Shown: positions 42,334 to 50,748 of the stretch, in pieces
Layout of the letters: each line of letters starts with the position of its first letter
Numbering within the stretch: the first letter of the stretch is position 1
Source of the DNA: an uncultured Clostridia bacterium
Lineage (GTDB): Bacteria > Bacillota > Clostridia > Christensenellales > QALW01
DNA length: 64,000 bases
Reading direction: 5' to 3'
Assembly: GCA_934434555.1 (NCBI GenBank)
Contig: CAKRZX010000010.1
Coordinates: 1-64,000 of the forward strand
Program-made: the position numbers and the translations under genes
Notes under the pieces: model-generated
Seen by the model: the letters and a program-made list of their open reading frames with translations, nothing else
Databases searched by the model: none
Told to the model about the DNA's origin: nothing

Positions 42334-42362
42334 ATTTTATCACACACAAGGTAGTTTCGCAA
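42334..42362 (-). promoter_or_regulatory. Promoter of the darTG operon
   Basis: On the minus strand TTGCGA, a 17-bp spacer and TAAAAT lie about 35 bp upstream of the toxin start, so the cargo operon can be expressed in the lysogen independently of lytic promoters. Confidence 0.65.
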
Positions 42363-42404
42363 GCGTTGTTTTAGATTTTTTTGCCGGCACATTTTTGTGC
42401 CATT

Positions 42405-42426
42405 GGGTGTGTACTTGGGTGTGTAC
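42405..42426 (+). repeat. Paired integrase arm-type sites, right
   Basis: GGGTGTGTAC at 42405-42414 and 42417-42426 duplicates the pair next to the left att core, in the same orientation. It lies 105 bp inside the right core. Arm-site function is inferred. Confidence 0.65.
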
Positions 42427-42480
42427 TTCACACAGAAAAATACGGCTTTTCAGAGAGCCGAAAAACAATATAAAAACGCT

Positions 42481-42526
42481 AAAAACCCCGATAATCACTG
42501 ACTTTTCAGTAATCATCGAGGTTTTT
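42481..42526 (-). terminator. Terminator of tRNA-Ser supplied by the prophage end
   Basis: A long inverted repeat starts AAAAACCCCGAT and ends ATCGAGGTTTTT, with CACTGA/TCAGT at its centre, and is followed by T residues on the minus strand. It lies four bases beyond the tRNA 3' end, inside the prophage. AAAACCCCGAT also occurs at 1549-1559 next to the left core. The phage thus brings a replacement terminator for the tRNA. Confidence 0.7.
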
Positions 42527-42530
42527 GGAG

Positions 42531-42558
42531 TGGCGGAGAGAAGGGGATTCGAACCCCT
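42531..42558. repeat. Prophage attachment core, tRNA end
   Basis: Identical to 1509-1536. It forms the 3' end of the intact tRNA-Ser, so integration keeps the tRNA functional. Confidence 0.92.
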
Positions 42559-42622
42559 GAATGGGTATTAGCCATTACACGATTTCCAATCGTGCGCCTT
42601 AGACCAGCTCAGCCATCTCTCC
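42531..42622 (-). tRNA. serT: tRNA-Ser(GGA)
   Basis: The minus strand reads GGAGAGATGGCTGAGC at the 5' end. The anticodon loop TTGGAAA gives GGA, the variable arm is long as in class II tRNAs, the T-arm is GGGGTTCGAATCCCC, and CCA is encoded. The acceptor stem GGAGAGA pairs with TCTCTCC. Integration target of the prophage. Confidence 0.95.
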
Positions 42623-42646
42623 AAAGAGTATTTAAGATACTCAAAC

Positions 42647-42675
42647 AGTATAATGTCAAAACATAAATTTGTCAA
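42647..42675 (-). promoter_or_regulatory. tRNA-Ser promoter
   Basis: On the minus strand TTGACA, a 17-bp spacer and TATACT lie 24 bp upstream of the tRNA 5' end: a near-consensus vegetative promoter between the spoIIE stop and the tRNA. Confidence 0.8.
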
Positions 42676-42685
42676 GCAATATTTG

Positions 42686-44911
42686 CTATGCGGCGTTAAT
42701 TTTAAGCACCATAACGGTCATATCATCGTCGTTGCCGGAGGATTTTGCTTTTTCCATAATGTTTTCGGCAAGAATTTTTGGGTCGGAAGAATTGAGGACG
42801 GGCAGCATAAGTGAAATTGCGTCGTCATTGCCTTTGCAGAGCCCGTCATATATTCCGTCGGACACGAGGACGATTATATCGTCTTTTTGCAGAAGTTTTT
42901 TTGTGGTGGTTGGGTTTATGCGGGTGACGATTCCTATGGGCAAAGCGTCGGACTGAACTTTTTCAACCTTCCCCTGACGGAGAATGTAGCCGGGAACGGC
43001 GCCGATTTTCGTCCAGTAGAGCATACCGCTGTCCAAATCAAGTTCGGTTACGTCCATTGTGGAGTATTCTTCGGGATTGCATTTTGAAAGCAAAAGACGG
43101 TTCATTGTCTTAAACATTTCATTGCGTTTTATGCCCGTGTCGGAAAAGGCTTCGAGAAGGTCAAGAGCACTTTCGCTTTTTGCCTGTGCCCGCTTTCCGC
43201 TGCCCGCGCCATCGCTTATGGCGGCAAGGTAGCGGTCATTGTCAATACTTTTAAGGGTGAAAGAGTCGCCGCAGACTTCTTCGCCCTTTTTGTTTTCACG
43301 CAGGGCAAAAGCGTCCACCGAGAATTTGGGGACGGGCGCGAAAATTCCCGTGAAACCGCCGGACTTGTCGCTGCCGCCGCTTAAACAGCGGTAAAGACCC
43401 GCGCTGCCGTTTTCAAGAGCAAGGCAGATATCGTTTTTCGTTGAGCGACAGTTCTTTTTCATTGAAATTTCGAGCGTGTGACTTTCACCGCTCTTTTTGC
43501 ATATTACGCCCGTAACGCCGCCGATTCGCGAAGAAAGCAGTTCGCGCACCTGCTTTTCTTTTTCCCTGTCAAACTCGGGAAGAGAATCAAGTTCGTCGGC
43601 AAGGGAAAACAACAGTTCACTTATGCTTTTTAATTGAAGCGCAATTTCGTTTTCACCGTTTTCTTCCTTTGAAAGCGAAAGTGTTTTGTATGCTGCCTGA
43701 AACGCCGCAAGCAAATTTACGGGCTGAATGCAGCGGGCGGTAAGGGTCAGGGGCAGCGAGGAAAGTTTCCCGGAAGCAAGCAGTTCATCGGCGGCGGTGC
43801 CGAATTCTATCAGAGTGTCACTTTTGCGGCTTACGGAACAGTATTCGTTTTTTTTGCACCTGTCGCACACGCGGGACGCAGCGGAAATAAGATTTTCGCG
43901 GAAAACATCATCGTGCCCGGCGGAAACAAAGGCGTTGGCAAGTTCGGTATACATTCTGCCCGCGCTTTCAAGTTTTGCTTTCTGCCGGCGGCGGAGACCG
44001 TCAATATAATTCATTTCCAGGTCGTTTACGCCTGAGTATCTGCCCGAAAGTCTGCCTAAACGCTCAACAAAACTTTTTTTCAAAAACACCGTGTAGCCGC
44101 AGCCCAAGGCAATATTTACCGCACCCAAAGAAAGAGAAGGCTTGTTTAAGGAAAATAGGGTGATAAGCAAGTCACCCAAAATAAAGCCGAGAAGAATTCC
44201 GCCCCGTTTCTTTTCAAGCATTCCCGCAATTATTCCGCCCGAAATAAGGCACAGGGCGCATAACGCGTCGCCGCCTTTAATCACCCATATTATGCCGCAG
44301 ACCGACGCCCATATGCTTCCCCGGGGACCGAACGCGCAAACGGCAAAGGAGGAAGTGGCAAGCAGCGCGAAAACGCAGAGATTGAAAGAAAGAATATCGG
44401 TTTTGGGCAATGACGATACGGCAAGTCCGCCCACAAGGCACAGGGAGAGAATGTCGGCACGCTCCAAGCACAGACGGGATTCGATTTCTTCCATAGAAAC
44501 CCACAGCCGCTTTAATATCGGGATAAGACAGGCGCTTATAAGCCCGGAAAAAAGACAGGCGATTTTGTCCGCAAGGGGCGCGGGCACAATCAGCGCGGGG
44601 AGCGCACAGGCTAAGAGCGCGGCAAGCATATGAAAATACAGTTTGTCCTTAAAAATCTTGCGCAGAAGAAGTATTTCCGGCAAAAGAACCGCGTAGGGAA
44701 CAAGCGAAAAAAGCATATTCGCGGGGTCAAAATCAAGCGTAGCCGCGCCTAAGATACAGCCGGAAAATATGTAGAAAAAGTCGCCGGAAATTCCCTGTAC
44801 GCACAAAAGCGCGTAGCCGAAAGGGTGTACGCCGTCAATGAACGAAATTTTTGCCGCAATAAAGCCCACAAGCGCCATAAGCACGGGGCGGATAAACCTT
44901 TTTATTTTCAT
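42686..44911 (-). CDS. spoIIE: Stage II sporulation protein E (PP2C phosphatase)
   Basis: 741 residues from the ATG at 44911 after GGTGAT. The N-terminal third holds about ten membrane helices, the middle is the FtsZ-linked regulatory region, and the C terminus (about 530-741) is a PP2C-type phosphatase with CGDSFTL, ISDGAGSGKRA, VSDGIYDGL and DDDMTVMVL. SpoIIE dephosphorylates SpoIIAA to activate sigma F in the forespore. Its presence shows the host can sporulate or recently could. Convergence with nothing: the tRNA lies downstream on the same strand. Confidence 0.95.
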   Translation of the reverse strand: MKIKRFIRPVLMALVGFIAAKISFIDGVHPFGYALLCVQGISGDFFYIFSGCILGAATLDFDPANMLFSLVPYAVLLPEILLLRKIFKDKLYFHMLAALLACALPALIVPAPLADKIACLFSGLISACLIPILKRLWVSMEEIESRLCLERADILSLCLVGGLAVSSLPKTDILSFNLCVFALLATSSFAVCAFGPRGSIWASVCGIIWVIKGGDALCALCLISGGIIAGMLEKKRGGILLGFILGDLLITLFSLNKPSLSLGAVNIALGCGYTVFLKKSFVERLGRLSGRYSGVNDLEMNYIDGLRRRQKAKLESAGRMYTELANAFVSAGHDDVFRENLISAASRVCDRCKKNEYCSVSRKSDTLIEFGTAADELLASGKLSSLPLTLTARCIQPVNLLAAFQAAYKTLSLSKEENGENEIALQLKSISELLFSLADELDSLPEFDREKEKQVRELLSSRIGGVTGVICKKSGESHTLEISMKKNCRSTKNDICLALENGSAGLYRCLSGGSDKSGGFTGIFAPVPKFSVDAFALRENKKGEEVCGDSFTLKSIDNDRYLAAISDGAGSGKRAQAKSESALDLLEAFSDTGIKRNEMFKTMNRLLLSKCNPEEYSTMDVTELDLDSGMLYWTKIGAVPGYILRQGKVEKVQSDALPIGIVTRINPTTTKKLLQKDDIIVLVSDGIYDGLCKGNDDAISLMLPVLNSSDPKILAENIMEKAKSSGNDDDMTVMVLKINAA

Positions 44912-44933
44912 TATCAATCACCTTTTTTCCTTG

Positions 44934-44967
44934 ATTATAGCCGTCGGCAAATAAAAAAAGTGTCGGT
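44934..44967 (-). promoter_or_regulatory. Candidate spoIIE promoter
   Basis: On the minus strand TATAAT lies 22 bp upstream of the spoIIE ATG. No good -35 is visible at 17 bp. Upstream, the plus-strand sequence TGTCGGT (44961-44967) matches 5 of 7 bases of the Spo0A box TGTCGAA. Spo0A-activated spoIIE promoters of Bacillus also lack a normally spaced -35. The assignment is tentative. Confidence 0.4.
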
Positions 44968-45024
44968 TGAGGAAAAAATAAGAAATTTTAATGTCACACC
45001 GGGAGTCCGATTTTCAGGTGCGGG

Positions 45025-45033
45025 TGATATACT
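45025..45033 (+). promoter_or_regulatory. Candidate extended -10 promoter of the second phage-like cluster
   Basis: TGATATACT is an extended -10 element 36 bp upstream of the first gene of the cluster, with no recognisable -35. It lies in the 157-bp region shared with divergent spoIIE. Confidence 0.4.
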
Positions 45034-45068
45034 GAAACTGTCGGGGGAACAAAAAGGCAGGTGAAGTG

Positions 45069-45527
45069 ATGAACGACATATATTCAAAAAAGGTTCGCCC
45101 TCATTTGAAGCAGGCGGAACTGCTTGCGTTTTGCGGTAAAACCGAAGAGGAAATAGCGGAGTTTTTTGATATAAAAATAAATACGCTTAAAAAATACCGA
45201 CGGGAACACGCCGAACTTGACGAGGCGCTGTCGGCGGGGAAGAATTCTTCGGCACAGGTGATGAAAGCGTTTTTTAAGCGTGCCTGCGGATATACCGCAC
45301 AGGAAGAGACCTGTGAGTTCAAGGGTAAGAAAAACTCAGACGGAGTTATTGAGGATGAACAGGTGGTAAAAAAGACGGTAAAAAAAGACGTTCCGCCGGA
45401 TTTGAACGCCATAAAGTGGTGGCTTGACGCCACGGGCGCAAAGAATTCCGACGGCAGCGAACCTACGGTAGAGGAAGCGAGGGAAATGCTGCTTGAAAAA
45501 CAGAGAATCATTGAAGAAGATAAATGA
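45069..45527 (+). CDS. terS: Terminase small subunit (second cluster)
   Basis: 152 residues. The N-terminal HTH (AFCGKTEEEIAEFFDIKINT) is typical of small terminase subunits, followed by a segment (KAFFKRACGYTAQEE) characteristic of phage TerS of this type. The ATG at 45069 follows AGGTGA; an overlapping GTG precedes it. The C terminus overlaps the large-subunit gene. Confidence 0.85.
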   Translation: MNDIYSKKVRPHLKQAELLAFCGKTEEEIAEFFDIKINTLKKYRREHAELDEALSAGKNSSAQVMKAFFKRACGYTAQEETCEFKGKKNSDGVIEDEQVVKKTVKKDVPPDLNAIKWWLDATGAKNSDGSEPTVEEAREMLLEKQRIIEEDK

Positions 45528-46899
45528 GCAGGCGGCGCAGTCACCTCAGGTTTTCAAACTTGCGGGCTATAACCTTATAAAAACCCATAAAAAGCAGATG
45601 GAGTTTCACGCCTGTAAAAAGCGCAACAGGTGGGTGTTCGGCGGCAACCGCACGGGTAAGACGGAATGCGGAGCGGTTGAGGCGGTATGGTTCGCAAGGG
45701 GAATACACCCGTACAGAAAAATAAAGGGCGCCACAAAGGGCTGGGTTGTAAGCCTTACACAGGAAGTGCAGCGCGATGTGGCGCAGGAAAAACTGCTTTC
45801 ATATATACCTAAAAGTTGGATTGCCAAAATCATTATGCGCAGGGGCAGCGAGGACAGCCCCGAAAACGGAGTAATCGACTTTATGCTTATCAAAAATGTT
45901 TTCGGCACGCTTTCACAGATAGGGTTCAAAAGTTGCGATCAGGGCAGACAGCGGTTTCAGGGGACAAGTCAGGACTGGATTTGGTTCGACGAAGAACCGC
46001 CGAAAGACATTTATGACGAATGCCGTATGAGGGTGCTTGACACCTGCGGCGAAATATGGGGCACGATGACGCCGCTTATGGGGCTCACGTGGGTTCACGA
46101 TGAAATATACTTAAACGAAAACAACGATCCGGAATGCTGGTACACACTTATGAGTTGGGAGGATAATCCGTATCTTAACGAAAAGGAAGTGGATATGCTG
46201 CGGAAACTTTTGCCCGAAAGCGAGCGTGAAAGTCGCGAACACGGGCGGTTTATGAGCCATTCGGGGCTTGTTTACGGCGAGTTTGACGAAAACGTGAATG
46301 TTATCGACCCCTTTGACGTTCCGAAAGAATGGCAGGATATGATATCCATAGACCCTGGACTTGTCAATCCTCTGTCGTGCCACTTTTACGCCCGCGACGG
46401 CGACGGAAACGTTTACGTTGTTGCCGAACACTATTTTTCGGGCAGGGACGCAAAGTGGCACTGCGAGCGGATTCTGGAAAAATGCCGTCAACTTGATTGG
46501 AAAAAGGGCTACGGCGGCAGAGTGGAGGCGCTTATGGATTCGGCGGCACTGCAACACACTCTTTCTTCGGATAAAAGCGTGGCGCAACTGTTTTATGATT
46601 ACGGCATAAACGTAAACACCCGTGTAAACAAAAACGTGTGGACGGGCATACAAAGGGTAAAACAGTACCTGACAAAGCGCGACGATATGCCGCGGCTGTT
46701 TATTTTTCGCACTTGTACGGAAATGATAAGGGAAATAAAGGGCTACCGCTACGGCAGCGGCGATTCGCCCGTAAAAAAGGACGACCACGCAATGGACGAA
46801 ATGCGCTACTATATTACTTCTCTGCCCGAAATAAAGGCGGAAAAGCCCGGGCGCAGTCCCAGAGAAGAGGAACGGAGAAAAATTATGAGCCGCGCATAG
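45493..46899 (+). CDS. terL: Terminase large subunit (second cluster)
   Basis: 468 residues, probably starting at a TTG inside the terS end; a TTG 18 bases later is an alternative. Walker A is GGNRTGKTE (about 53-61) and Walker B WIWFDEEP. Nuclease acidic residues lie in SIDPGL, LMDSAA and KKDDHAMDE. All catalytic positions look intact, so the packaging motor could be functional. Only distantly similar to the prophage TerL. Confidence 0.93.
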   Translation: MKNRESLKKINEQAAQSPQVFKLAGYNLIKTHKKQMEFHACKKRNRWVFGGNRTGKTECGAVEAVWFARGIHPYRKIKGATKGWVVSLTQEVQRDVAQEKLLSYIPKSWIAKIIMRRGSEDSPENGVIDFMLIKNVFGTLSQIGFKSCDQGRQRFQGTSQDWIWFDEEPPKDIYDECRMRVLDTCGEIWGTMTPLMGLTWVHDEIYLNENNDPECWYTLMSWEDNPYLNEKEVDMLRKLLPESERESREHGRFMSHSGLVYGEFDENVNVIDPFDVPKEWQDMISIDPGLVNPLSCHFYARDGDGNVYVVAEHYFSGRDAKWHCERILEKCRQLDWKKGYGGRVEALMDSAALQHTLSSDKSVAQLFYDYGINVNTRVNKNVWTGIQRVKQYLTKRDDMPRLFIFRTCTEMIREIKGYRYGSGDSPVKKDDHAMDEMRYYITSLPEIKAEKPGRSPREEERRKIMSRA

Positions 46900-46919
46900 C
46901 GGCAAAAGGAGGTTAAAGT

Positions 46920-48776
46920 TTGAAAGAAAACAGCAAAAAAGCAGGCTTTGTTCAAAAGGAGTTTCAGCGGCGCAGCCGAGAAAGACAGAAATTTGAACTG
47001 CAATGGCAACTGAATATGAACTTCTTTTCGGGAAATCAGTATTGCGAAATACTGCCCGAGGCGGGACGAATTTATTCAAGCGATAAACAGTATCCCTGGC
47101 AGGAGAGGGAAGTGTACAATCACATTGCACCCATTGTGGAAAGCAGACTTGCAAAACTGAATAAGGTTTTGCCGCAAGTAAGCGTGCGTCCCGCAACCGA
47201 TGACGAGGAGGACGTGGAAAGCGCAAAGGTAAGCACCCTTGTACTGCGTTCGGCATTTGAGAGAAACTCAATGGACGCGGTTATAAAGGAAGCCACCGTA
47301 TGGTCGGAACTTTGCGGCACGGTGTTCTATAAACAGGGCTGGGTAAGCGCAAAAGGCACGGTTGTGGGCAGAGATGAAAACGGCAGGGATATCCGCGAGG
47401 GCGACATATTTTCTTCCGTTTGTCCGCCGTACGAGATTTATCCCGACACGTCGGCGGTACAGGATATAAGCGGGTGCAATTCGGTTATTCACGCAAAAGT
47501 GTATTCCTGCGATTATATAAAGGAACTCTGGCACAGGGAAGTAAAGCCCCAGTCGGTAAGGACGCTTGGAGTAAACGAGTTTTTCTACAAAAGCGAAAAC
47601 GAAGAAAGCGACAGGGCACTGCTGCTTGAATATTATGAGCAGCCCTCGGAAAGATATCAAAAAGGCAGACTGCTTGTTGTATGCGGCGAAGAATTGCTTT
47701 TTGAGGGCGATTTGCCGTACATAAACGGCGAGGGAAACACGAGGAAGTTACCATTTGTTCAGCAGAATGCGGTTACGCGTCCCGGCTGCATATGGGGTGT
47801 TTCGGTGGTGGAAAGGTGCATACCCGTACAGAGAGCGTATAACGCCGTGCGCAACCGTATGCACGAACTTTTAAGCCGCTCGGCGGTGGGCGTGCTTACG
47901 GTTGAAGAGGGTACCGCCGACGTGGACGATTTGGTTGAAAACGGTCTGCGCCCCGGAAAAGTAATTGTATACCGTCAGGGCGCGGGCAAGCCGGAAATGA
48001 TGTATCCCGGTAACATTCCGTCGGAATTTGCGCGGGAAGAGGCAGCGCTTTTGGAAGAATTCAACCTGATTTCGGGAACAAGTGATTTGATGCGCCAGTC
48101 GGTTGCACCTACAAACGTAACGAGCGGTACGGCACTTAACACCATTGCCGAACAGGACGACACCCGCCTTGCGGTTACCGCCGACAGGATTCGCGACGCG
48201 GTACTTGAAATTTCACGGCAGTGGCTCAGACTTTTCAAACAGTTCGCGGGGCAGATGCGTCTTGAACGCGTGGTTGGCGCAAACGGCAAAATCGCAAAAA
48301 TGTACTGGTCGGCAAGTATGCTTACTGCCGACGATGTAATACACGAAACGGAAAACGAACTTTCCGATTCTCTTGCCAACCGCCGCCAACTTATATATGA
48401 ACTTATGTCCCGTGGGCTGTTTTTGGACGAAAACGGCAGAATGAGCCAGAGAGTAAAGGGGCGCTTGCTCCGTGCGTTGGGTATGGGCGACTGGGAAAAT
48501 ATTTCCGACATAAGCGAAATTCACGTTGCCCGCGCGCAGCGGGAAAATTTAAGGCTTAAAAACGGAGAGGAGGTGCGGGTGCTGGATTCCGACGACCACG
48601 ATATACATATATCCGAACACGCAAAGGTGTTTTTAAGCGAAGAATTTGAGGAAAACGCGGCGTTCGGCACCGACACTTTTGCCCGTTTTGAAGAGCATAT
48701 AAGACAGCACAGAGAAAAATTGAAGGAGGAGAACTATGGAGATAAGCGAATTGGAAGAGAAAATCAGGACGCTTGA
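46920..48776 (+). CDS. Portal protein (second cluster)
   Basis: 618 residues from a TTG preceded by AAAGGAGG. Features include QWQLNMNFFSGNQY near the N terminus, a middle with YPDTSAVQDISG, and NVTSGTALNTIAEQDDTRL, typical of P22-type portals of Clostridia phages. Length and motifs agree with a podovirus-like portal. Its 3' end overlaps the next gene by 41 bases. Confidence 0.9.
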   Translation: MKENSKKAGFVQKEFQRRSRERQKFELQWQLNMNFFSGNQYCEILPEAGRIYSSDKQYPWQEREVYNHIAPIVESRLAKLNKVLPQVSVRPATDDEEDVESAKVSTLVLRSAFERNSMDAVIKEATVWSELCGTVFYKQGWVSAKGTVVGRDENGRDIREGDIFSSVCPPYEIYPDTSAVQDISGCNSVIHAKVYSCDYIKELWHREVKPQSVRTLGVNEFFYKSENEESDRALLLEYYEQPSERYQKGRLLVVCGEELLFEGDLPYINGEGNTRKLPFVQQNAVTRPGCIWGVSVVERCIPVQRAYNAVRNRMHELLSRSAVGVLTVEEGTADVDDLVENGLRPGKVIVYRQGAGKPEMMYPGNIPSEFAREEAALLEEFNLISGTSDLMRQSVAPTNVTSGTALNTIAEQDDTRLAVTADRIRDAVLEISRQWLRLFKQFAGQMRLERVVGANGKIAKMYWSASMLTADDVIHETENELSDSLANRRQLIYELMSRGLFLDENGRMSQRVKGRLLRALGMGDWENISDISEIHVARAQRENLRLKNGEEVRVLDSDDHDIHISEHAKVFLSEEFEENAAFGTDTFARFEEHIRQHREKLKEENYGDKRIGRENQDA

Positions 48777-49200
48777 AGAGGAAAACGGCAAGTTGCGTGA
48801 GCAGTTGCCGCAAACCGACCCGGAAGAACAGGAGGCAGAGGAGTTTTTGAAAGAATTTCCCGTTGCCGGCGATTTTGCCGATGATATCTGCCGCTGTTTT
48901 GAAGAGGATGAGACTTTAAACGGAAAAGACGGACTCAACAAGGCACTTATGCGCGTGCTTATTGAAAAGCACCGCACACCCGAAAGTTTCGCAAACGATA
49001 ACGAATTTTTGGAAAAATTCATTTTCGGCAACGAAACGGTTAAGAAGAGGATAATAGAAGATTATCTTTCGTCACTTTCAACATCACCGGCAGTCAGTTT
49101 CAAAAAAGGCTGTCTGCCCTGCACGGAAAGAGAAAAGCCCGGCGATGTGCGCGCCGCAGGGGAACTTGCAAGGGCTTTTTTCAGAAAAAACAAAAAATAA
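48736..49200 (+). CDS. Scaffold-like protein (second cluster)
   Basis: 154 residues with an N-terminal coiled coil (ISELEEKIRTLEEENGKLRE), an acidic middle and a basic C terminus (LARAFFRKNKK). Size, coiled coil and position between portal and capsid genes match small scaffolding proteins. No Prp-type LQLF motif, unlike the prophage scaffold. Confidence 0.7.
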   Translation: MEISELEEKIRTLEEENGKLREQLPQTDPEEQEAEEFLKEFPVAGDFADDICRCFEEDETLNGKDGLNKALMRVLIEKHRTPESFANDNEFLEKFIFGNETVKKRIIEDYLSSLSTSPAVSFKKGCLPCTEREKPGDVRAAGELARAFFRKNKK

Positions 49201-49212
49201 GGAGAAATAAAA

Positions 49213-50358
49213 ATGATTTCAGTTTCAACAGTTAACGCAGCATTAAAAAGTTACTATCTTGATGTACTCATCAACAACCTTAACAACTCAATAAGCCCCT
49301 TGTATCAGAAGTTCAAAACGACTCAGAGTTTCGTTTCCGGCAAGGAAATCCTTAAACCCGTTTGCTATGAACTTTCTTCCGGCATTGCCGCACTGGGCGA
49401 ATATGACGAACTTCCCGCGGCGGATTCAAACAAGTACGCAGTTCTTAAAAGCGAACTTAAAAACCTTTACGGCACTATTCAGATTACCGATAAGGCTATG
49501 CGCGCTTCCGCCGATACCGAGGGGGCGGTCGTAAACCTGCTCAATGCCGAAATGGAAGGACTTATTTCGGCGGCAAAACAGAAGTTTTCGCGGATGCTTT
49601 ACGGCGACGGCAAAGAGCTGCTTGGCACCGTTACGGCGGCTACAAGCGCAAAAACGACTTTCACCATAAGCGACGCATCGAAAATCAAGGCGGGTATGAA
49701 GTTGAAGTTCGTTGCCACCGGCACAATGGGCGAGGGCACGGTTGCATCTGTAAGCGGAACAACCGTTACTCTTACCGCCGCGGTAACGCTTGCCGAAAAC
49801 ACTGCCGTTTATAACGGCGATACCTACGCCAAGGAACTTAACGGCCTTGAAACGTTCTTCTCAAAGCCCACTACGCTTTACGGCGTAAACACTAACGGAA
49901 AAGCGTGGCTTAAACCTTATGTTGGCGCGGAAACGGGCGATATAAGCGACATTAAGATTCAGACCGCCATTGACTCGGCAGAAGAAGCAAGCGGCGGCAA
50001 GATTGACTTTATCACCTGCTCTTACGGCGTTCGCAGAGCATATCAGAACTATCTTGAAACCACCAAGCGCAACATCAATCCCGTTGAACTTGAAGGCGGC
50101 TACCGCGCAATAAGTTATGCTGGCATTCCTGTTGTTGCCGACAGATACTGCCCTTCGGGAGCAATGTATCTGCTTGACACGACTCTTTTTGATATGCACC
50201 AACTTTGCGACTGGCAGTGGCTTGAAGGCGAGGGCGGCACGGTGCTTAAACAGGAAGCGGGCAGAGCGGCATATACGGCAACTCTTGTAAAATATGCAAA
50301 CCTTATGTGCTTCCTGCCCTGCGGACAGGCTAAACTTTCGGGCGTAACCGAGAAATAA
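49213..50358 (+). CDS. Major capsid protein (second cluster)
   Basis: 381 residues of HK97-like capsid pattern: N-terminal helix (VNAALKSYYLDVLINNLN), a GTIQITDKAMRASAD strand-helix, an inserted Thr/Val-rich beta domain (about 135-200; VASVSGTTVTLTAAVTL), and a C-terminal part with RYCPSGAMYLLDTTL. The insertion may be an Ig-like surface domain. The unusually regular codon use (many GCN/AAN) suggests high expression. Confidence 0.85.
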   Translation: MISVSTVNAALKSYYLDVLINNLNNSISPLYQKFKTTQSFVSGKEILKPVCYELSSGIAALGEYDELPAADSNKYAVLKSELKNLYGTIQITDKAMRASADTEGAVVNLLNAEMEGLISAAKQKFSRMLYGDGKELLGTVTAATSAKTTFTISDASKIKAGMKLKFVATGTMGEGTVASVSGTTVTLTAAVTLAENTAVYNGDTYAKELNGLETFFSKPTTLYGVNTNGKAWLKPYVGAETGDISDIKIQTAIDSAEEASGGKIDFITCSYGVRRAYQNYLETTKRNINPVELEGGYRAISYAGIPVVADRYCPSGAMYLLDTTLFDMHQLCDWQWLEGEGGTVLKQEAGRAAYTATLVKYANLMCFLPCGQAKLSGVTEK

Positions 50359-50376
50359 TTTTTCAGAGGTGGTTTT

Positions 50377-50748
50377 ATGGCAAACGCAAGGTATTCGGAA
50401 AACTATATCCCCGTCTGCTCGGATTCCCTCGGCATAATCGACAGATTGAAAGAGATAGACGGCAGTTATTTTGTTCTTCTTAACCGCACAAGCGGCAGGT
50501 TTGAAATCCATTCGTCTTTACAGGGGCAGGACAGCTTCTGTCTTGAACTGCCTTTCCCGTTTCTCGACGCGCGTACTCTTACCTACGCGCGCCGCTACCG
50601 CAGAGAAAGGGCAAAAGAGATAATGGAAGAGATAGACAGAGAAAATGAAAAACTAAGGATAAACGAGGCGAAAAGACGCGCCGAAACCTTGCGGGAAGCC
50701 ATTGAAAACGCGAAGGGAGGAAAAAATGAAACTTTCCGAAATGATTGA
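50377..50748 (+). CDS. Small head protein (second cluster)
   Basis: 123 residues: a beta-rich N-terminal half (YFVLLNRTSGRFEIHSS) and a strongly charged helical C-terminal half (RYRRERAKEIMEEIDREN). No family recognised. It lies between capsid and adaptor and overlaps the adaptor start by 23 bases. Confidence 0.7.
   Translation: MANARYSENYIPVCSDSLGIIDRLKEIDGSYFVLLNRTSGRFEIHSSLQGQDSFCLELPFPFLDARTLTYARRYRRERAKEIMEEIDRENEKLRINEAKRRAETLREAIENAKGGKNETFRND

Larger units (their letters stand above)
1509..42558. mobile_element. Temperate podovirus-like prophage in tRNA-Ser
   Basis: The two ends are a 28-bp direct repeat equal to the 3' end of tRNA-Ser(GGA). The integrase lies next to the left repeat. 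Modules follow in standard order: lysogeny control, recombination/replication, packaging, head, short tail, lysis, and reverse-strand cargo. No tail tape measure, major tail tube or sheath gene is present, while a P22-type portal, an N4-gp56-like capsid and a nozzle-like beta protein are, which points to podovirus morphology. All core frames are open except one amber codon in a virion gene at 16804. Confidence 0.93.

Noticed and set aside
46111..47271. 386-codon minus-strand open frame
   Set aside because: Antisense to terL and portal, which carry intact catalytic motifs. The frame has low-complexity hydrophobic content and no start signal.
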